Shown here one piece after another: positions 8,301 through 19,840 of a DNA stretch of 64,000 nucleotides. This DNA comes from Aliarcobacter cryaerophilus (GTDB taxonomy: Bacteria; Campylobacterota; Campylobacteria; Campylobacterales; Arcobacteraceae): the NCBI RefSeq assembly GCF_014352935.1, contig NZ_CP060694.1:124001-188000 (forward strand). The letters are read 5' to 3'. Made by a program: the position numbers and the translations under genes. Position 1 is the first letter of the stretch. Each line of letters starts with the position of its first letter. The notes under the pieces were generated by a model, which saw nothing but the letters and a program-made list of their open reading frames with translations, did not search any database and had not been told where the DNA came from.

Positions 8301-11039
8301 ACTCACGATAGTAAACAAGAGACTGATAAAATAAGTATCTTTGTAAAACCTACTATTGATGCACAATTTGATTCTCAAACTACAAAAGCAGAAGATAGCG
8401 AAATTGTAGATGGTGGAAATAGTTATTATAAAGTGGATTTAGGAATTTCTCACCAAAATGGTGATAATGATGAAACTTTAGAAAGTGTTACTATAAAAGC
8501 TCCAGAAGCAAATAGTGGATATAAATTATTCATAATAGATGGCAATACAAAAACAGAAATTACAAGTGACTATACTCTTAAAACTACTGAATTGAACAAA
8601 GTTTATGTAGAAGTAAAAGAGAATCAACATGGTAGCTTTGATATAAAAGGTACTTATACAGTAAAAGATAGTCAATATGCAGGAAAAGATGTAAATTATG
8701 AGACAAAAGAGACAAAAGATTTTACTCATAAATTGACTATTACACCAGTTACAGATACTCCAACTATAACAGTTGAAACTGGTACACAAACACACATAAA
8801 TGTAAATGCAGGAGAAAATACAGAGATAAAAATCCCTGTAAAAGTATCTTCAGAAGATACAGATGGAAGTGAAAATATCACAAAAATAGTGATTAGTGGT
8901 GTTCCAAAAGGTGTTACAATAGACACAGGTTCTGCTGAATTAGATGGAAAAATAACTGTAAGTGAGCACAATGGTATTTATACGATTACAGGACATAATT
9001 TAAATAGTAGTAATTTTAAAGATATCGTATTTAAAGTAGATGGAAATGCAAATTTTGAATATAGAGATATTACTATTACTGCATATACAAAAGATGCTCA
9101 AGGATCAATTGAAGAACAAACAAGTACAAAAATAACTTTAGATAAAACTCATAATGGAAATGGAGGAGGAACTGGAACAGGTCCAAAACTAGACATTATA
9201 GTTGATGAAGTTAAAAAAGATTTTAATGCAACAGAAGATACACAGTTCAATTTCCTAGATGTATTTAAAGTTACAGTAGCAGATAATTCAAATGATGGAA
9301 GAACAGAGTTAAATTTCAAAATTGATGTAGGTTCAAATGCAACATTAAAAGGTTTAGATGCTTATAAAAATGCAGATGGAAGTTATACAATAAAAGGAAA
9401 TAGAGCTGATATTGAGTCTGTTTTAGCAAATTTAAAAGTAGTTCCAAATAAAGATTTTAATAGTAATCAAGATGCAGATGGAATATCTATTAAAGTAGAA
9501 ACAAATGGAAAAGAATCTACTATAAAAGTTCCTGTGACTCCTGTAACAGATAGTTTAAATGTAGAAATAACAGCAAATGATAGTACAACTATAGATGAAA
9601 ATGGTGAGTTTAATTTTGATATTAAACTTACGAATAATTCAGATAAAGAGTTTACAAATATAAATGATTTTTATGTTGTTGTAAATGAAAACTTTGAAGC
9701 TGGAGAAAGCTCAAAAGGTGAGTTATATTTAGGAAATACTAAACTAGAATTAGTAGATGGAAAATATAAATTACCAGCAGATTATAAGTTAGGTGATAGT
9801 TTAAATCTTACTTATAAATCGGGTGAAGATAGACATGGCGCAGTTGAAATAAAAGTAATTGCTCAAAATAAAGAAACAGGTGCAACAAATGAATTGACTT
9901 CAACAGGAACTACAACTATTATTGTAAAACCTGTTGCTTCTTCTGAAATAGAAGTGAAAAAAGTACAAGACGGTATTGAAGATAAAGAAATGGCAAGTGC
10001 AAAACTAAATGTTGTAAAAGCTGACCCCTCTGAGAAATTTGAAAGTGTTTTAATAAAAGTTGCTTCAGGAGTAGCTATTTATTATAATGAAGGAAAATCT
10101 TTAGCTATGAATTTAGGTGATGGTTCTTGGTTAGTTCCTGTAAATAGCGATGGCACTCTACCTCAAATTTTCTTCAAAGGAAATGAACACTTTGGTGGAG
10201 AAATTAAATTTGATGCAATAATAAATGTAAAAGATGGAAACTCTAAAAGCACAATTGAACTAAAAGATAGTTCGGTTTATATTAAAGAAGTTGCAGACGG
10301 TGTTACTATTGACCCAACAAAAACAGGAATTGATAAAAATGCATTTGAATGGACAAGTTTAAATCTAAATGCAAATATGAAAGATTTAGATGGTAGTGAA
10401 AAAATGCATTTCACTCTTGAAGGACTAGATAGTTCAGCACAATTTAGAATCGTGGATAAAGATGGAAATATTACAGATTTAAGTTCACAATCTAAATTTG
10501 AAAATGGAAAATGGACTATAAATGGAATTGAAGCTAAAGATATAAATAGTATTGAAATATCACATGATAAATCAGTATCAGGTGTGAAAGTAGAAGCCTC
10601 GACGGTTGATGGAGATAATGTATCTACTTCACCTTCAGTTTCAGGTACATTTGATTTAAGTTATAAAGCTGATGCTAAATTTTCAAATGGTTCATTTACT
10701 TTAGCAAAAGATATGGATATTGATTTCAATAATATTGGTAAATTAGGTTTTACAAATGTTGAGAAAATTGATTTAGGTGCTGGAAATGGTAAAAATGAAC
10801 TTCTAAATCTTACGTTGCAAGATGTATTAGATATGGGTAAAAAAGATGGTGGAAATATTAATCTTACAATTCTAGGAGATAGTCAAGATAAAGTTAGTTT
10901 TGCTGATAAATCTCAATGGCAAAAATCAGAAACAACAATTATTGAAAATGGTAAAACATTTACACAATGGTCAAATATTTCTGATAGTACGGTTACACTT
11001 AAAATTGAACAACCAATATCAGATGGTATTACAAATTAA
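2310..11039 (+). CDS. Giant LapA-type adhesin, type I secreted, with retention module
   Basis: 2909 aa. Residues 1-90 resemble the N-terminal retention module of LapA-family adhesins (MANLAQIQSIAQGQFFVKDS, then LKVGDTVSLNDTIV). TAAG at residues 111-114 matches the sequence and place of the LapG protease site in Pseudomonas LapA. Residues about 175-1065 hold six Calx-beta-like repeats, each with a VNEG or EGG motif, a DDY/E motif and a terminal TTI(L/K)DN. Residues about 1070-2660 hold VCBS/cadherin-like repeats separated by linkers such as KPVADG, KPVTDD and TPVTDT. The last about 200 residues (FTNVEKIDLGAGNGKNELL, then LTLQDVLDMG) look like the C-terminal secretion region of large adhesins. 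I see no GGxGxDxxx nonapeptide repeats. The protein is acidic and almost cysteine-free. It would be held at the outer membrane for biofilm attachment. No type I secretion or LapD/LapG genes are in the window. The ATG follows TTGGAGA. Confidence 0.88.
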   Translation: MANLAQIQSIAQGQFFVKDSLGNLTELKVGDTVSLNDTIVAASSNTDLSKIEILFDTNELITLSQGEQLLDTTLLASTFGNEELAFDKQEVDETLNAWNNAQDGDATDMETAAGDVTEQATNAGDERAADGGALRSKFNSRDGDATDIVSDLREASWTGGIERTNEDSENMLLEQPLPVVYTIIEGIDVVNEGDSANYVVKLQDAAGNPVIATQDTIIYVRYTNKTTQDGDTQYNNENIIEVVIKAGTSQTEFTIKTNDDYLADNGEIYNVSITGNNSTEFDMRTGDVAGNKTNVDTTILDNSNPLNPGGEDGGYGSEDIVFAIIEGTTTVNEGDTAQYVVKLVDKDGNPVTVTKDTEVTIKYTNKTTQDGDTEYNNNDTIKITIKAGENSSDKFDVDTIDDYLADNGEKFNLEITNVDDQGQFEKVNIGDINGDKTNVDTTILDNTTDKPNENSTVESNQENVILKIVAADKDGNPIKDANGDYLTQNEVPEGNNAYYVVLAFEPNTTKFNDNTKLDIQSGTVEVQTFDKNATGTTTQTKEDGTQDYISKTQKVELGKVISVETLDDWKSDNNEQFEIKITDKSYQHPSTPVYENVVTNTDPVTTTIKDNTTPNTETNVEDVKIVLVAVSSATTTIADITNSDGTLKVTNTNETPEGGKLYYIAVAVDKDGKPLATQGGDVTINYGTTSNISDKDATAGVDYDNTIKVNTKVGVVFEVKTKDDYYAEGDENFTVKITDLKNSPYETPSIDTTKDTVTSTIKDNAPKINGTVVSGGEDTDGNTYGAEDTVYAIITGETTVNEGGVVTYTVKLVDKDGNTVIPTKETTVTVTYTNIGTTSTDDTNKTNNQEIAVKIDASGKGTFTVETKDDYYAEADENYNVKITNVQNTGEFENVKFDSYPNTIPNNPSNNVTTTIKDNPSKVEQPDTGTGNDDPINGSYGKEDTVYVKIEGNPTVVEGGKLSHTVTLVDKDGKAVTIPVGESVTVTLTYKEPANDKNPNADDYVTKTETITIKGGTSSTTFENITKVDFVTEGKEVYEITISKVEQSGAFENVAIDSTANKVTDTILDGITLTNPQNAYVDEDNFYTNKNDGTNSTTKNSNINDTKSLGFTIPTNYETEVGTFSVNFVSAPTVTVDGNNYALTSNGVAVTYTVNGNTITANAGSTKVFDIVLSKNGTYTYKQYANIDHPKAGNTNTDYENVNTNDNIDLNFKFNITTTPKNGEPTTTSPTQEFKVTVNDSTPDAETRTETVNEDGTLTIVLSDESFKDGKIEIDNGKDGYQTLVKNGTANIYDGNEVIGVLKNNANGTLTFTPNKDYSKYEADNGYLPNFKYRVSDTDGDYAQGQINIHVKPVADGTTIKVENVTTYEDNKNTQEGQNSVSLGLVQPTIKDNTDKNDTAKGDHGERVDYITLKFTNGASVKGAVLEKADGTDILTITKNTDAVKIVIVKDDGTGKMIVDTDFHHSNITLGQSGVVYLTKEEYEGLKIQHAEDNDTDIVINISTRSYEVNDSGEPLSGVNSKSNNSNMTVVIKPVTDDISLKWNDESAGTISDAGKTYTFNDIKEGNDTIDLKALLTKTSGTELNDGTTGNKADLDGSEKRTYTISGIPEGTVVTLGGQTAVANDKGIATIVFNDTNNKNADPDFSMKFPENYSGTVEGKITLSVYDNGVESGQRDATDYGNGANGIKTAEVDFKVNVNPVADDATVKVGQPMGYEDAGREGGNTKDKSGAITNPTKGIVLPITVTSTDKDGSETFTVTIKDIPNGGAIFVKEPLTGKDILVTYAEDGTPTIKVWNNGVLEDYTGTTITANKGTITIEKFDNENPPKFIPPHNSHGDFKLNVDAKTVDTVIINGQPVTNVQDVATNKDILVVVKDVADSVVGNDYNKENLSLADGTNKDYNLVTQEDTQIKLDSVFKDSTKLSSYDKESEDLTIILKSLPKGVELEGNVTLINGQYIFKADDISGIKIVTPANYSGELNFDVTYITTEKGEANNPSKTHDSKQETDKISIFVKPTIDAQFDSQTTKAEDSEIVDGGNSYYKVDLGISHQNGDNDETLESVTIKAPEANSGYKLFIIDGNTKTEITSDYTLKTTELNKVYVEVKENQHGSFDIKGTYTVKDSQYAGKDVNYETKETKDFTHKLTITPVTDTPTITVETGTQTHINVNAGENTEIKIPVKVSSEDTDGSENITKIVISGVPKGVTIDTGSAELDGKITVSEHNGIYTITGHNLNSSNFKDIVFKVDGNANFEYRDITITAYTKDAQGSIEEQTSTKITLDKTHNGNGGGTGTGPKLDIIVDEVKKDFNATEDTQFNFLDVFKVTVADNSNDGRTELNFKIDVGSNATLKGLDAYKNADGSYTIKGNRADIESVLANLKVVPNKDFNSNQDADGISIKVETNGKESTIKVPVTPVTDSLNVEITANDSTTIDENGEFNFDIKLTNNSDKEFTNINDFYVVVNENFEAGESSKGELYLGNTKLELVDGKYKLPADYKLGDSLNLTYKSGEDRHGAVEIKVIAQNKETGATNELTSTGTTTIIVKPVASSEIEVKKVQDGIEDKEMASAKLNVVKADPSEKFESVLIKVASGVAIYYNEGKSLAMNLGDGSWLVPVNSDGTLPQIFFKGNEHFGGEIKFDAIINVKDGNSKSTIELKDSSVYIKEVADGVTIDPTKTGIDKNAFEWTSLNLNANMKDLDGSEKMHFTLEGLDSSAQFRIVDKDGNITDLSSQSKFENGKWTINGIEAKDINSIEISHDKSVSGVKVEASTVDGDNVSTSPSVSGTFDLSYKADAKFSNGSFTLAKDMDIDFNNIGKLGFTNVEKIDLGAGNGKNELLNLTLQDVLDMGKKDGGNINLTILGDSQDKVSFADKSQWQKSETTIIENGKTFTQWSNISDSTVTLKIEQPISDGITN
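2830..5515 (+). repeat. Six tandem Calx-beta-like repeats within the adhesin gene
   Basis: Units begin near 2830, 3262, 3700, 4177, 4675 and 5143. Units 1, 2, 5 and 6 share a start such as VYAIITGETTVNEG and an inner segment VDKDGN; units 3 and 4 are more diverged. Units 1 and 2 are also similar in DNA, for example around 3169-3225 and 3601-3655, which encode nearly the same NKTNVDTTILDN ending. Such arrays can change length by recombination. Confidence 0.8.
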
Positions 11040-11048
11040 TCTCTCTTT

Positions 11049-11076
11049 TAAAGCTGGGGCTTAAGTCCCAGCTTTA
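11049..11076 (+). terminator. Hairpin after the adhesin gene
   Basis: TAAAGCTGGG pairs with CCCAGCTTTA (10 bp, 8-nt loop) ten bases after the adhesin stop. No clean T tract follows, so it is either a weak terminator or a 3' stabilising stem. Confidence 0.65.
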
Positions 11077-11123
11077 ACTACCAATTTTAAATCCTATTAA
11101 ACAAAATACTAATTACAATTAGA

Positions 11124-11129
11124 TATAAT
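11124..11129 (+). promoter_or_regulatory. -10 element of the trpG-led transcript
   Basis: TATAAT in the context TTAGATATAATCAAA, 28 bases before the trpG ATG, in an AT-rich gap that follows the adhesin terminator. Confidence 0.5.
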
Positions 11130-11156
11130 CAAAAACTTTTTAAAGGGAATAAATAG

Positions 11157-11726
11157 ATGATTTTAATGATTGATAACTACGATAGTTTTACATACAATAT
11201 TGTTCAATATTGCCTAGAACTAGGAGCTGATTTGAAAATAGTAAGAAATGATGAGTTAACTTTAGAGCAGATTATAGAGTTAAATCCAAGTAAAATTATA
11301 ATCTCTCCAGGACCTGCTACTCCAAATGAATCTGGAGTTTGTTTAGAAGTTATAGAGTATTTTGCAGGAAAGAAACCAATATTTGGAATTTGCTTAGGTC
11401 ATCAAGCAATAGCTCAGGTTTTTGGGGCAAAAGTAGTCAGAGCAAAAAATATGATGCATGGGAAAACTTCAAAAATAGAAGTTTTAGAAGATACAAAGAT
11501 ATTTGATGGTTTACCAAAAGAGTTTACACAAACAAGATACCACTCTTTGATTGTACAAAAAGATAATTTGCCAGAAGATATTATAGTAACTTCAAAAAGT
11601 ATGGATGATGGTGAAATTATGTCTTTAGAGATAAAAGGTAAAAATATTTATGGAGTTCAGTTTCATCCTGAATCAATTATGAGTGAATATGGACACAAAA
11701 TTATAGATAATTTTCTAAAGATATAA
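11157..11726 (+). CDS. trpG: Glutamine amidotransferase, anthranilate/aminodeoxychorismate synthase component II
   Basis: 189 aa, full length for the TrpG/PabA family. It releases ammonia from glutamine for a chorismate-using partner. Visible motifs: DNYDSFTYN at the start, the oxyanion-hole PGP in ISPGPATP, the nucleophile in GICLGHQ, and the HPES that supplies the catalytic His and Glu. The ribosome site is AAAGGGAA before ATG. No synthase component I lies next to it in this window, so whether it serves tryptophan or folate synthesis (or both) cannot be decided from here. The next gene starts two bases after its stop. Confidence 0.9.
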   Translation: MILMIDNYDSFTYNIVQYCLELGADLKIVRNDELTLEQIIELNPSKIIISPGPATPNESGVCLEVIEYFAGKKPIFGICLGHQAIAQVFGAKVVRAKNMMHGKTSKIEVLEDTKIFDGLPKEFTQTRYHSLIVQKDNLPEDIIVTSKSMDDGEIMSLEIKGKNIYGVQFHPESIMSEYGHKIIDNFLKI

Positions 11727-11727
11727 G

Positions 11728-12927
11728 ATGTTTACAAAAAACAAATATACAATCTATTTTTATTTAATTTTATTTTTTATTGTATCTTTGTTGCTTATAA
11801 CAGCAAATTACTCCTTAAGTATCTCATATAAAGAGGCTTTAAATCTATATTACAACAGTTCAATTTTGTCTATTATCACAAACTCTTTTACATATATTTT
11901 TGGACATAATGATTTAGCTTTAAGAGCACCTTTTATTGTTTTTTATTTTTTAAGTGCTATTTTAATGTTTTTGATTACAAAAGATTATTTTAAATATGAA
12001 AAAGATAGATTTATCTCTGTTTTAATTTTTATGTCTCTTCCTGGAGTTTTGAGTGCTTCATTGCTTGTAAACACAGCTATTATTGTCACTTTCTTTACTC
12101 TTTTGTATATCTATTTTTATCAAAAACATAAAAAACATTTATACTATTTATTACCATTTTTACTACTTGTTGATAACTCTTTTGCGATACTGTTTTTAGC
12201 ACTATTTCTTTTTTCATTAAAAACAAAAGATAGAAAGTTGTTGTATATCTCTTCAATTTTATTTGTAGTTTCACTGCTTATTTATGGAATATCAACAGAT
12301 GGAAAGCCAAGAGGTTTTTTAATAGATACAGTTGGAATTTATGCAGCTATATTCTCTCCAATACTATTTTTATATTTTTTATATGTTATTTATAGATTAA
12401 TAGTAATAAAACAGACGGATTTAACAACTTATATCTCTGCAACTGCACTTATTTTATCCATATTAGTATCTTTTAGACAAAAAATATATATCGAAGATTT
12501 TGCCCCTTATGTTGTTATTGCTATACCATCTATGGTAAAAATGTTTTTACACTCATATAGAGTAAGATTAAAAGAGTTTAGAACAAATTACAATATAGCA
12601 GCAATTTTAATTGTGGTAATGTTGGGAATAAATGTTGTTTTTACATTTGTAAACAAACCTCTTTATTTAATAATTCAAAATCCTCAAAAACACTTTGTTT
12701 ATCAATATCATATTGCTAAGGAGTTATCAAATGAGCTTAAAAATAGAGCTATAAATAATATAATATTAGATGATAAAGATTTGTTGTTGAGATTAAAATT
12801 TTATGAAATAGAAGATGGAAATGATTACTATTTATCAACAAAAGAGTTTTATAACTACGATGATAAAATATCTATATACTATTATGAAAAAGAGTTATTT
12901 ACAATTTATATAAAAAAACTAATATGA
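11728..12927 (+). CDS. Multi-pass membrane protein, GT-C/family-39-like
   Basis: 399 aa with about ten hydrophobic segments and short charged loops, ending in a soluble stretch of about 80 residues. The topology (N-terminal membrane anchor, a loop with YKEALNLYYNSSILSI, then FGHNDLALRAPF) resembles family 39 transferases such as ArnT/PMT, where LAxRxP is a common motif after the first loop. These use lipid-linked sugars on the periplasmic side. The usual acidic pair in the first loop is not clear: only a single Glu is visible there. It starts two bases after trpG ends and overlaps the next gene by four bases, so the three are co-transcribed. Function remains a family-level guess. Confidence 0.55.
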   Translation: MFTKNKYTIYFYLILFFIVSLLLITANYSLSISYKEALNLYYNSSILSIITNSFTYIFGHNDLALRAPFIVFYFLSAILMFLITKDYFKYEKDRFISVLIFMSLPGVLSASLLVNTAIIVTFFTLLYIYFYQKHKKHLYYLLPFLLLVDNSFAILFLALFLFSLKTKDRKLLYISSILFVVSLLIYGISTDGKPRGFLIDTVGIYAAIFSPILFLYFLYVIYRLIVIKQTDLTTYISATALILSILVSFRQKIYIEDFAPYVVIAIPSMVKMFLHSYRVRLKEFRTNYNIAAILIVVMLGINVVFTFVNKPLYLIIQNPQKHFVYQYHIAKELSNELKNRAINNIILDDKDLLLRLKFYEIEDGNDYYLSTKEFYNYDDKISIYYYEKELFTIYIKKLI

Positions 12928-13535
12928 AAAAAACATTTTTAATCCTAGAATTGGTTTTTGTAATTGTAATTTTAGGTATTTTATATACAGTTTTTACACC
13001 AAAGTTACCAAATTATAAGCTTGATGAGGTCACAAATAGAGTTTTAATATATTTAAATTATGTAAGATACAAAGCTTTAATAGATGATAAGTTTGAAACT
13101 GAAGTAAGCGAATGGTTTAAGGGAAGATGGACAATGAAGTTTATGAGATGTAGAGAAGATAAAGGTGGTGGTATCTATTTTACTATTTATAGTGAAACAA
13201 ATGACAAAGGACATACTGGTCAAGAAGAGAGCCTAAAAGACCCACTTACAAATAAATATATTTTCACTTCAAATTATTGTAAAAAGAATCCAGAAAATAG
13301 CCCTTTTGTGCTTTTAAAAAATTATGATATAGAAGATGTTCAAGTATCTTGTAATACAACAACTTCTATAGGGCAAATCTCTTTTGGTGCGGATGGTAAA
13401 GTATATACGCAGTTAACAAGTGAAAATCTTGAACTTAAAAAACCATGCACTATTAGATTTGTATCAAAAACAAAAGAGTTTAGAGATATAAAAATTTACC
13501 CAAAAACTGGCTATATAGAAAAGATAAATAATTAG
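12924..13535 (+). CDS. Pseudopilin-like protein
   Basis: 203 aa. The N-terminus MKKTFLILELVFVIVILGIL has the type IV pilin hydrophobic helix with Glu near position 5 of the mature form (LELVFVIVILG), as in type II secretion and competence pseudopilins, although the usual Gly before the cleavage site is replaced. The remaining 180 residues are soluble and contain four cysteines (MRCRED, SNYCKK, VSCNTT and KPCTIR), which may form disulfides. The ATG overlaps the TGA of the preceding gene (ATGA), so it is translationally coupled. Export would need a prepilin peptidase encoded elsewhere. Confidence 0.7.
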   Translation: MKKTFLILELVFVIVILGILYTVFTPKLPNYKLDEVTNRVLIYLNYVRYKALIDDKFETEVSEWFKGRWTMKFMRCREDKGGGIYFTIYSETNDKGHTGQEESLKDPLTNKYIFTSNYCKKNPENSPFVLLKNYDIEDVQVSCNTTTSIGQISFGADGKVYTQLTSENLELKKPCTIRFVSKTKEFRDIKIYPKTGYIEKINN

Positions 13536-13580
13536 TTTTTTACAAATTCCCAAATTTAAGCCAACATTAATAAAAACCCC

Positions 13581-13609
13581 TTGACAAAAGAAAAAAAAGG
13601 CACTATAAT
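13581..13609 (+). promoter_or_regulatory. rRNA operon promoter
   Basis: TTGACA (13581-13586), a 17-bp spacer and TATAAT (13604-13609) form a perfect sigma-70 consensus, unusual in this phylum. The following TCCCGTCC is a GC-rich discriminator in an otherwise AT-rich region, as in promoters under stringent control. The 16S gene starts about 240 bases later. Apart from this promoter and the processing arm at 13678-13711, nothing else is seen between 13536 and 13856. Confidence 0.9.
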
Positions 13610-13677
13610 TCCCGTCCAATTTGACCAGAGGGTTAAAATTAGAGTTCTTTAAAATATGTATGAAGTTTATAAGTAAT

Positions 13678-13711
13678 CTTTGTAAACTAAATATAATGAT
13701 TGTTAAAAGTA
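13678..13711 (+). repeat. Left arm of the 16S processing stem
   Basis: This arm (CTTTGTAAACTAAATATAAT and onward) is complementary, with few mismatches, to 15429-15462 beyond the 3' end of 16S. The two arms would pair in the precursor and bring both ends of 16S together, the usual RNase III substrate. Confidence 0.75.
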
Positions 13712-13856
13712 AAAAAATTGAACAAGATATAAATATTGTAAAAGATATTTATTAACTTGTCTATAAATTTGAGTGATAATTTTGTAATTAAGTAATTAAA
13801 AACAAAAATGTCAGTTTCAACTACTACATAATGATTAAATAAGATTTAATCAATAA

Positions 13857-15376
<1,520 letters not shown>

Positions 15377-15428
15377 CAAAGAAATATTATTAAGATTTGT
15401 TTCTTAATATATAAATAAAAAGAAAAAA

Positions 15429-15462
15429 ACTACTTTTAACAACATATATTTAGTTTGTAAAG
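15429..15462 (+). repeat. Right arm of the 16S processing stem
   Basis: Complement of 13678-13711: ACTACTTTTAACAACATATA and onward. It lies between the end of 16S and tRNA-Ile. Confidence 0.75.
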
Positions 15463-15500
15463 ATTATTTGAAGAACTACAAATAATTTATAGGTAAATAT

Positions 15501-15577
15501 GGGCCTATAGCTCAGCTGGCTAGAGCGCTCGACTGATAATCGTGAGGTCTCAGGTTCAAGTCCTGATAGGCCCACCA
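15501..15577 (+). tRNA. tRNA-Ile (GAT)
   Basis: 77 nt including an encoded CCA. Acceptor stem GGGCCTA/TAGGCCC, D-arm GCTCAGCTGGCTAGAGC, anticodon loop CTGATAA (anticodon GAT), T-loop GGTTCAAGTCC. Usual place in the 16S-23S spacer. Confidence 0.98.
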
Positions 15578-15581
15578 TCAT

Positions 15582-15657
15582 GGGGAATTAGCTCAGCTGG
15601 GAGAGCGCCTGCTTTGCACGCAGGAGGTCAGCGGTTCGATCCCGCTATTCTCCACCA
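15582..15657 (+). tRNA. tRNA-Ala (TGC)
   Basis: 76 nt including an encoded CCA. Acceptor stem GGGGAAT/ATTCTCC (with one G-T pair), D-arm GCTCAGCTGGGAGAGC, anticodon loop TTTGCAC (anticodon TGC), T-loop GGTTCGATCCC. Four bases separate it from tRNA-Ile. Confidence 0.98.
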
Positions 15658-15997
15658 TATATACTATAAGAATAAAATTAGATATAAGCTTTTATATATA
15701 AGAGTTTATATCTGGTTTTAATCAGAAGCGTTACCTTGAAATAACTTTAGTTATTTTAAGTAATATGATATTTAAAAATATAATGTTAAAGTCTTTAAAA
15801 TTTTTTCGTAAAATTAAATAGTAATGTTTAATTTTAAATAAAAAAATTTCATATCTAAAATTTAATGTAAAAATTAAATTTAACTATAGATAACACAACT
15901 AACTTATTATAGTATGTACTTGTATATATGTTTAATAAGATAGTAGCCAAAGAATATTATCAAATTTAGAATAATTAGAAATAATTATTCTGGCAAT
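15658..15997 (+). other. tRNA-Ala to 23S spacer
   Basis: About 340 bases, very AT-rich, with no gene seen. It holds the left 23S processing arm (15926-15954). It also has a second short match around 15778-15797 (TTAAAGTCTTTA) that is complementary to 19014-19032 beyond 23S, suggesting that the precursor helix extends well past the main arms. Confidence 0.7.
15926..15954 (+). repeat. Left arm of the 23S processing stem
   Basis: ATATGTTTAATAAGATAGTA and onward is nearly the reverse complement of 18918-18947; about 27 of 29 bases pair, with one bulged base. It lies some 45 bases before the 23S start and is a probable RNase III site. Confidence 0.8.
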
Positions 15998-18908
<2,911 letters not shown>

Positions 18909-18917
18909 TTAACAATT

Positions 18918-18947
18918 TTCTTTGGTTTACTATCTTATTAAGCATAT
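18918..18947 (+). repeat. Right arm of the 23S processing stem
   Basis: TTCTTTGGTTTACTATCTTA and onward pairs with 15926-15954. It starts about 10 bases after the 23S 3' end. Confidence 0.8.
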
Positions 18948-19046
18948 TTCTTATGTTTAATTTGTGTTGATTATGTATAGATATACAAATATGAAATTAG
19001 CTTTTTAAAGCTACAAAGACTTTAGCATTAAATTTCTCAATCTCGC

Positions 19047-19090
19047 AATTTGAGTATTAAGAGTTTACAAAAGCTTTTAATACTCAAATT
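19047..19090 (+). repeat. Hairpin abutting the 5' end of 5S rRNA
   Basis: AATTTGAGTATTAAGAG pairs over 17 positions (one G-T) with CTTTTAATACTCAAATT, leaving a 10-base loop. The right arm ends where 5S begins, so it may guide 5S maturation. There is no T tract, so it is unlikely to be a terminator. Confidence 0.65.
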
Positions 19091-19208
19091 TGCTGGTGGT
19101 TAAAGAGAAGTGGAAATACCCAGCCCCATTCCGAACCTGGTAGTCAAGCACTTCATCGCCGATAATACTGCTGGGTCCCCCGGTGGAAACGTAGGTCGCT
19201 GCCAGCTC
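19090..19208 (+). rRNA. rrf: 5S ribosomal RNA
   Basis: About 119 nt. The 5' TGCTGGTGGT and 3' CTGCCAGC form the terminal helix; the middle has CCCAGCCCCATTCCGAACCT and GTCAAGCACTTCATCGCCGA as in bacterial 5S. The ends are approximate. Confidence 0.95.
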
Positions 19209-19230
19209 ATTGAGTTTTTATTAAATCCAA

Positions 19231-19285
19231 AGAGCTTATCTTGTCTTACTATAGTTTTAGTAGGTCAAGGTAAGCTTTTTTATTT
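19231..19285 (+). terminator. rRNA operon terminator
   Basis: AGCTTATCTTG pairs with CAAGGTAAGCT over 11 bp (one G-T), the inner CTTACTA/TAGTAGG extends the stem, and TTTTTTATTTT follows at once: a strong intrinsic terminator. Confidence 0.92.
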
Positions 19286-19461
19286 TACCTCTTGTTTATA
19301 CAAGCTTTTTTATCTTTACATTTTATACTTAATATTCGGGTTTTATATTTATACTAACAATCTTTTACTACACTTTTATAATTATTTCTTTAAATATAAT
19401 TTAATATATGTTTTTGTTTCTTTTATGATATAATTTTTTACATTACATTCAAGGAGGAAAC

Positions 19462-19791
19462 ATGAAAAAATTTGTTGCTATATTAGCTATTTTTAGTGCT
19501 TTATTTTTAGGAGCTATTGATCTTCAAACTGCTTCAAAAAGTGACTTAATGGAAATTAAAGGTATTGGTGAGAAAAAAGCAGATGCTATTATTGAGTATA
19601 GAAAATCAAATACTATAAACTCTGCTGATGACTTAAAAAACATAAAAGGATTTGGGGATACTATTATTGACAATATAAAAAAGGATATAAAAGTAAAATC
19701 TAATACATCTAAAAAAGATGAAAAGAATAAATCAAAAGCTGAAGATAACAAAGAGTCAAAGAAAACTAAAAACTCTAAATCTGACAATTAA
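19462..19791 (+). CDS. Secreted helix-hairpin-helix DNA-binding protein, ComEA-like
   Basis: 109 aa. A signal peptide (residues 1 to about 18) leads into a helix-hairpin-helix pair: DLQTASKSDLMEIKGIGEKK, then DLKNIKGFGDTIIDNI. This is the domain with which ComEA binds double-stranded DNA in the periplasm during transformation. A 35-residue lysine-rich tail follows (KSNTSKKDEKNKSKAEDNKE and onward), which may add nonspecific DNA or envelope contact. It has the best Shine-Dalgarno site in the window (AAGGAGG). It stands alone after the rRNA terminator and ends at a two-way terminator. Confidence 0.85.
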   Translation: MKKFVAILAIFSALFLGAIDLQTASKSDLMEIKGIGEKKADAIIEYRKSNTINSADDLKNIKGFGDTIIDNIKKDIKVKSNTSKKDEKNKSKAEDNKESKKTKNSKSDN

Positions 19792-19802
19792 TCCCTTTTT
19801 TA

Positions 19803-19840
19803 TTACTTAGTAAGAGCAATTGGCTCTTACTAATCCCGTT
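19803..19840. terminator. Two-way terminator between comEA-like and the lipoprotein gene
   Basis: TTAGTAAGAGC and GCTCTTACTAA form an 11-bp stem with an AATTG loop between converging genes. T-rich stretches lie on both sides (CCCTTTTTTTATTA before, CGTTTTATTCTTATT after), so it can serve both strands. The right arm includes the stop codon of the minus-strand gene. Confidence 0.85.

Noticed and set aside
2308-8971. Minus-strand open frames under the giant adhesin gene
   Set aside because: They are antisense shadows of a repetitive, Thr/Asn/Asp-rich gene, with no ribosome sites and biased composition.
15501-15657. tRNA genes as an integration site
   Set aside because: They sit in the rRNA spacer with intact flanks and no nearby duplicate of their 3' ends or integrase.
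19110-19433. 107-codon frame starting in the 5S gene
   Set aside because: It begins inside 5S rRNA and runs through the operon terminator.
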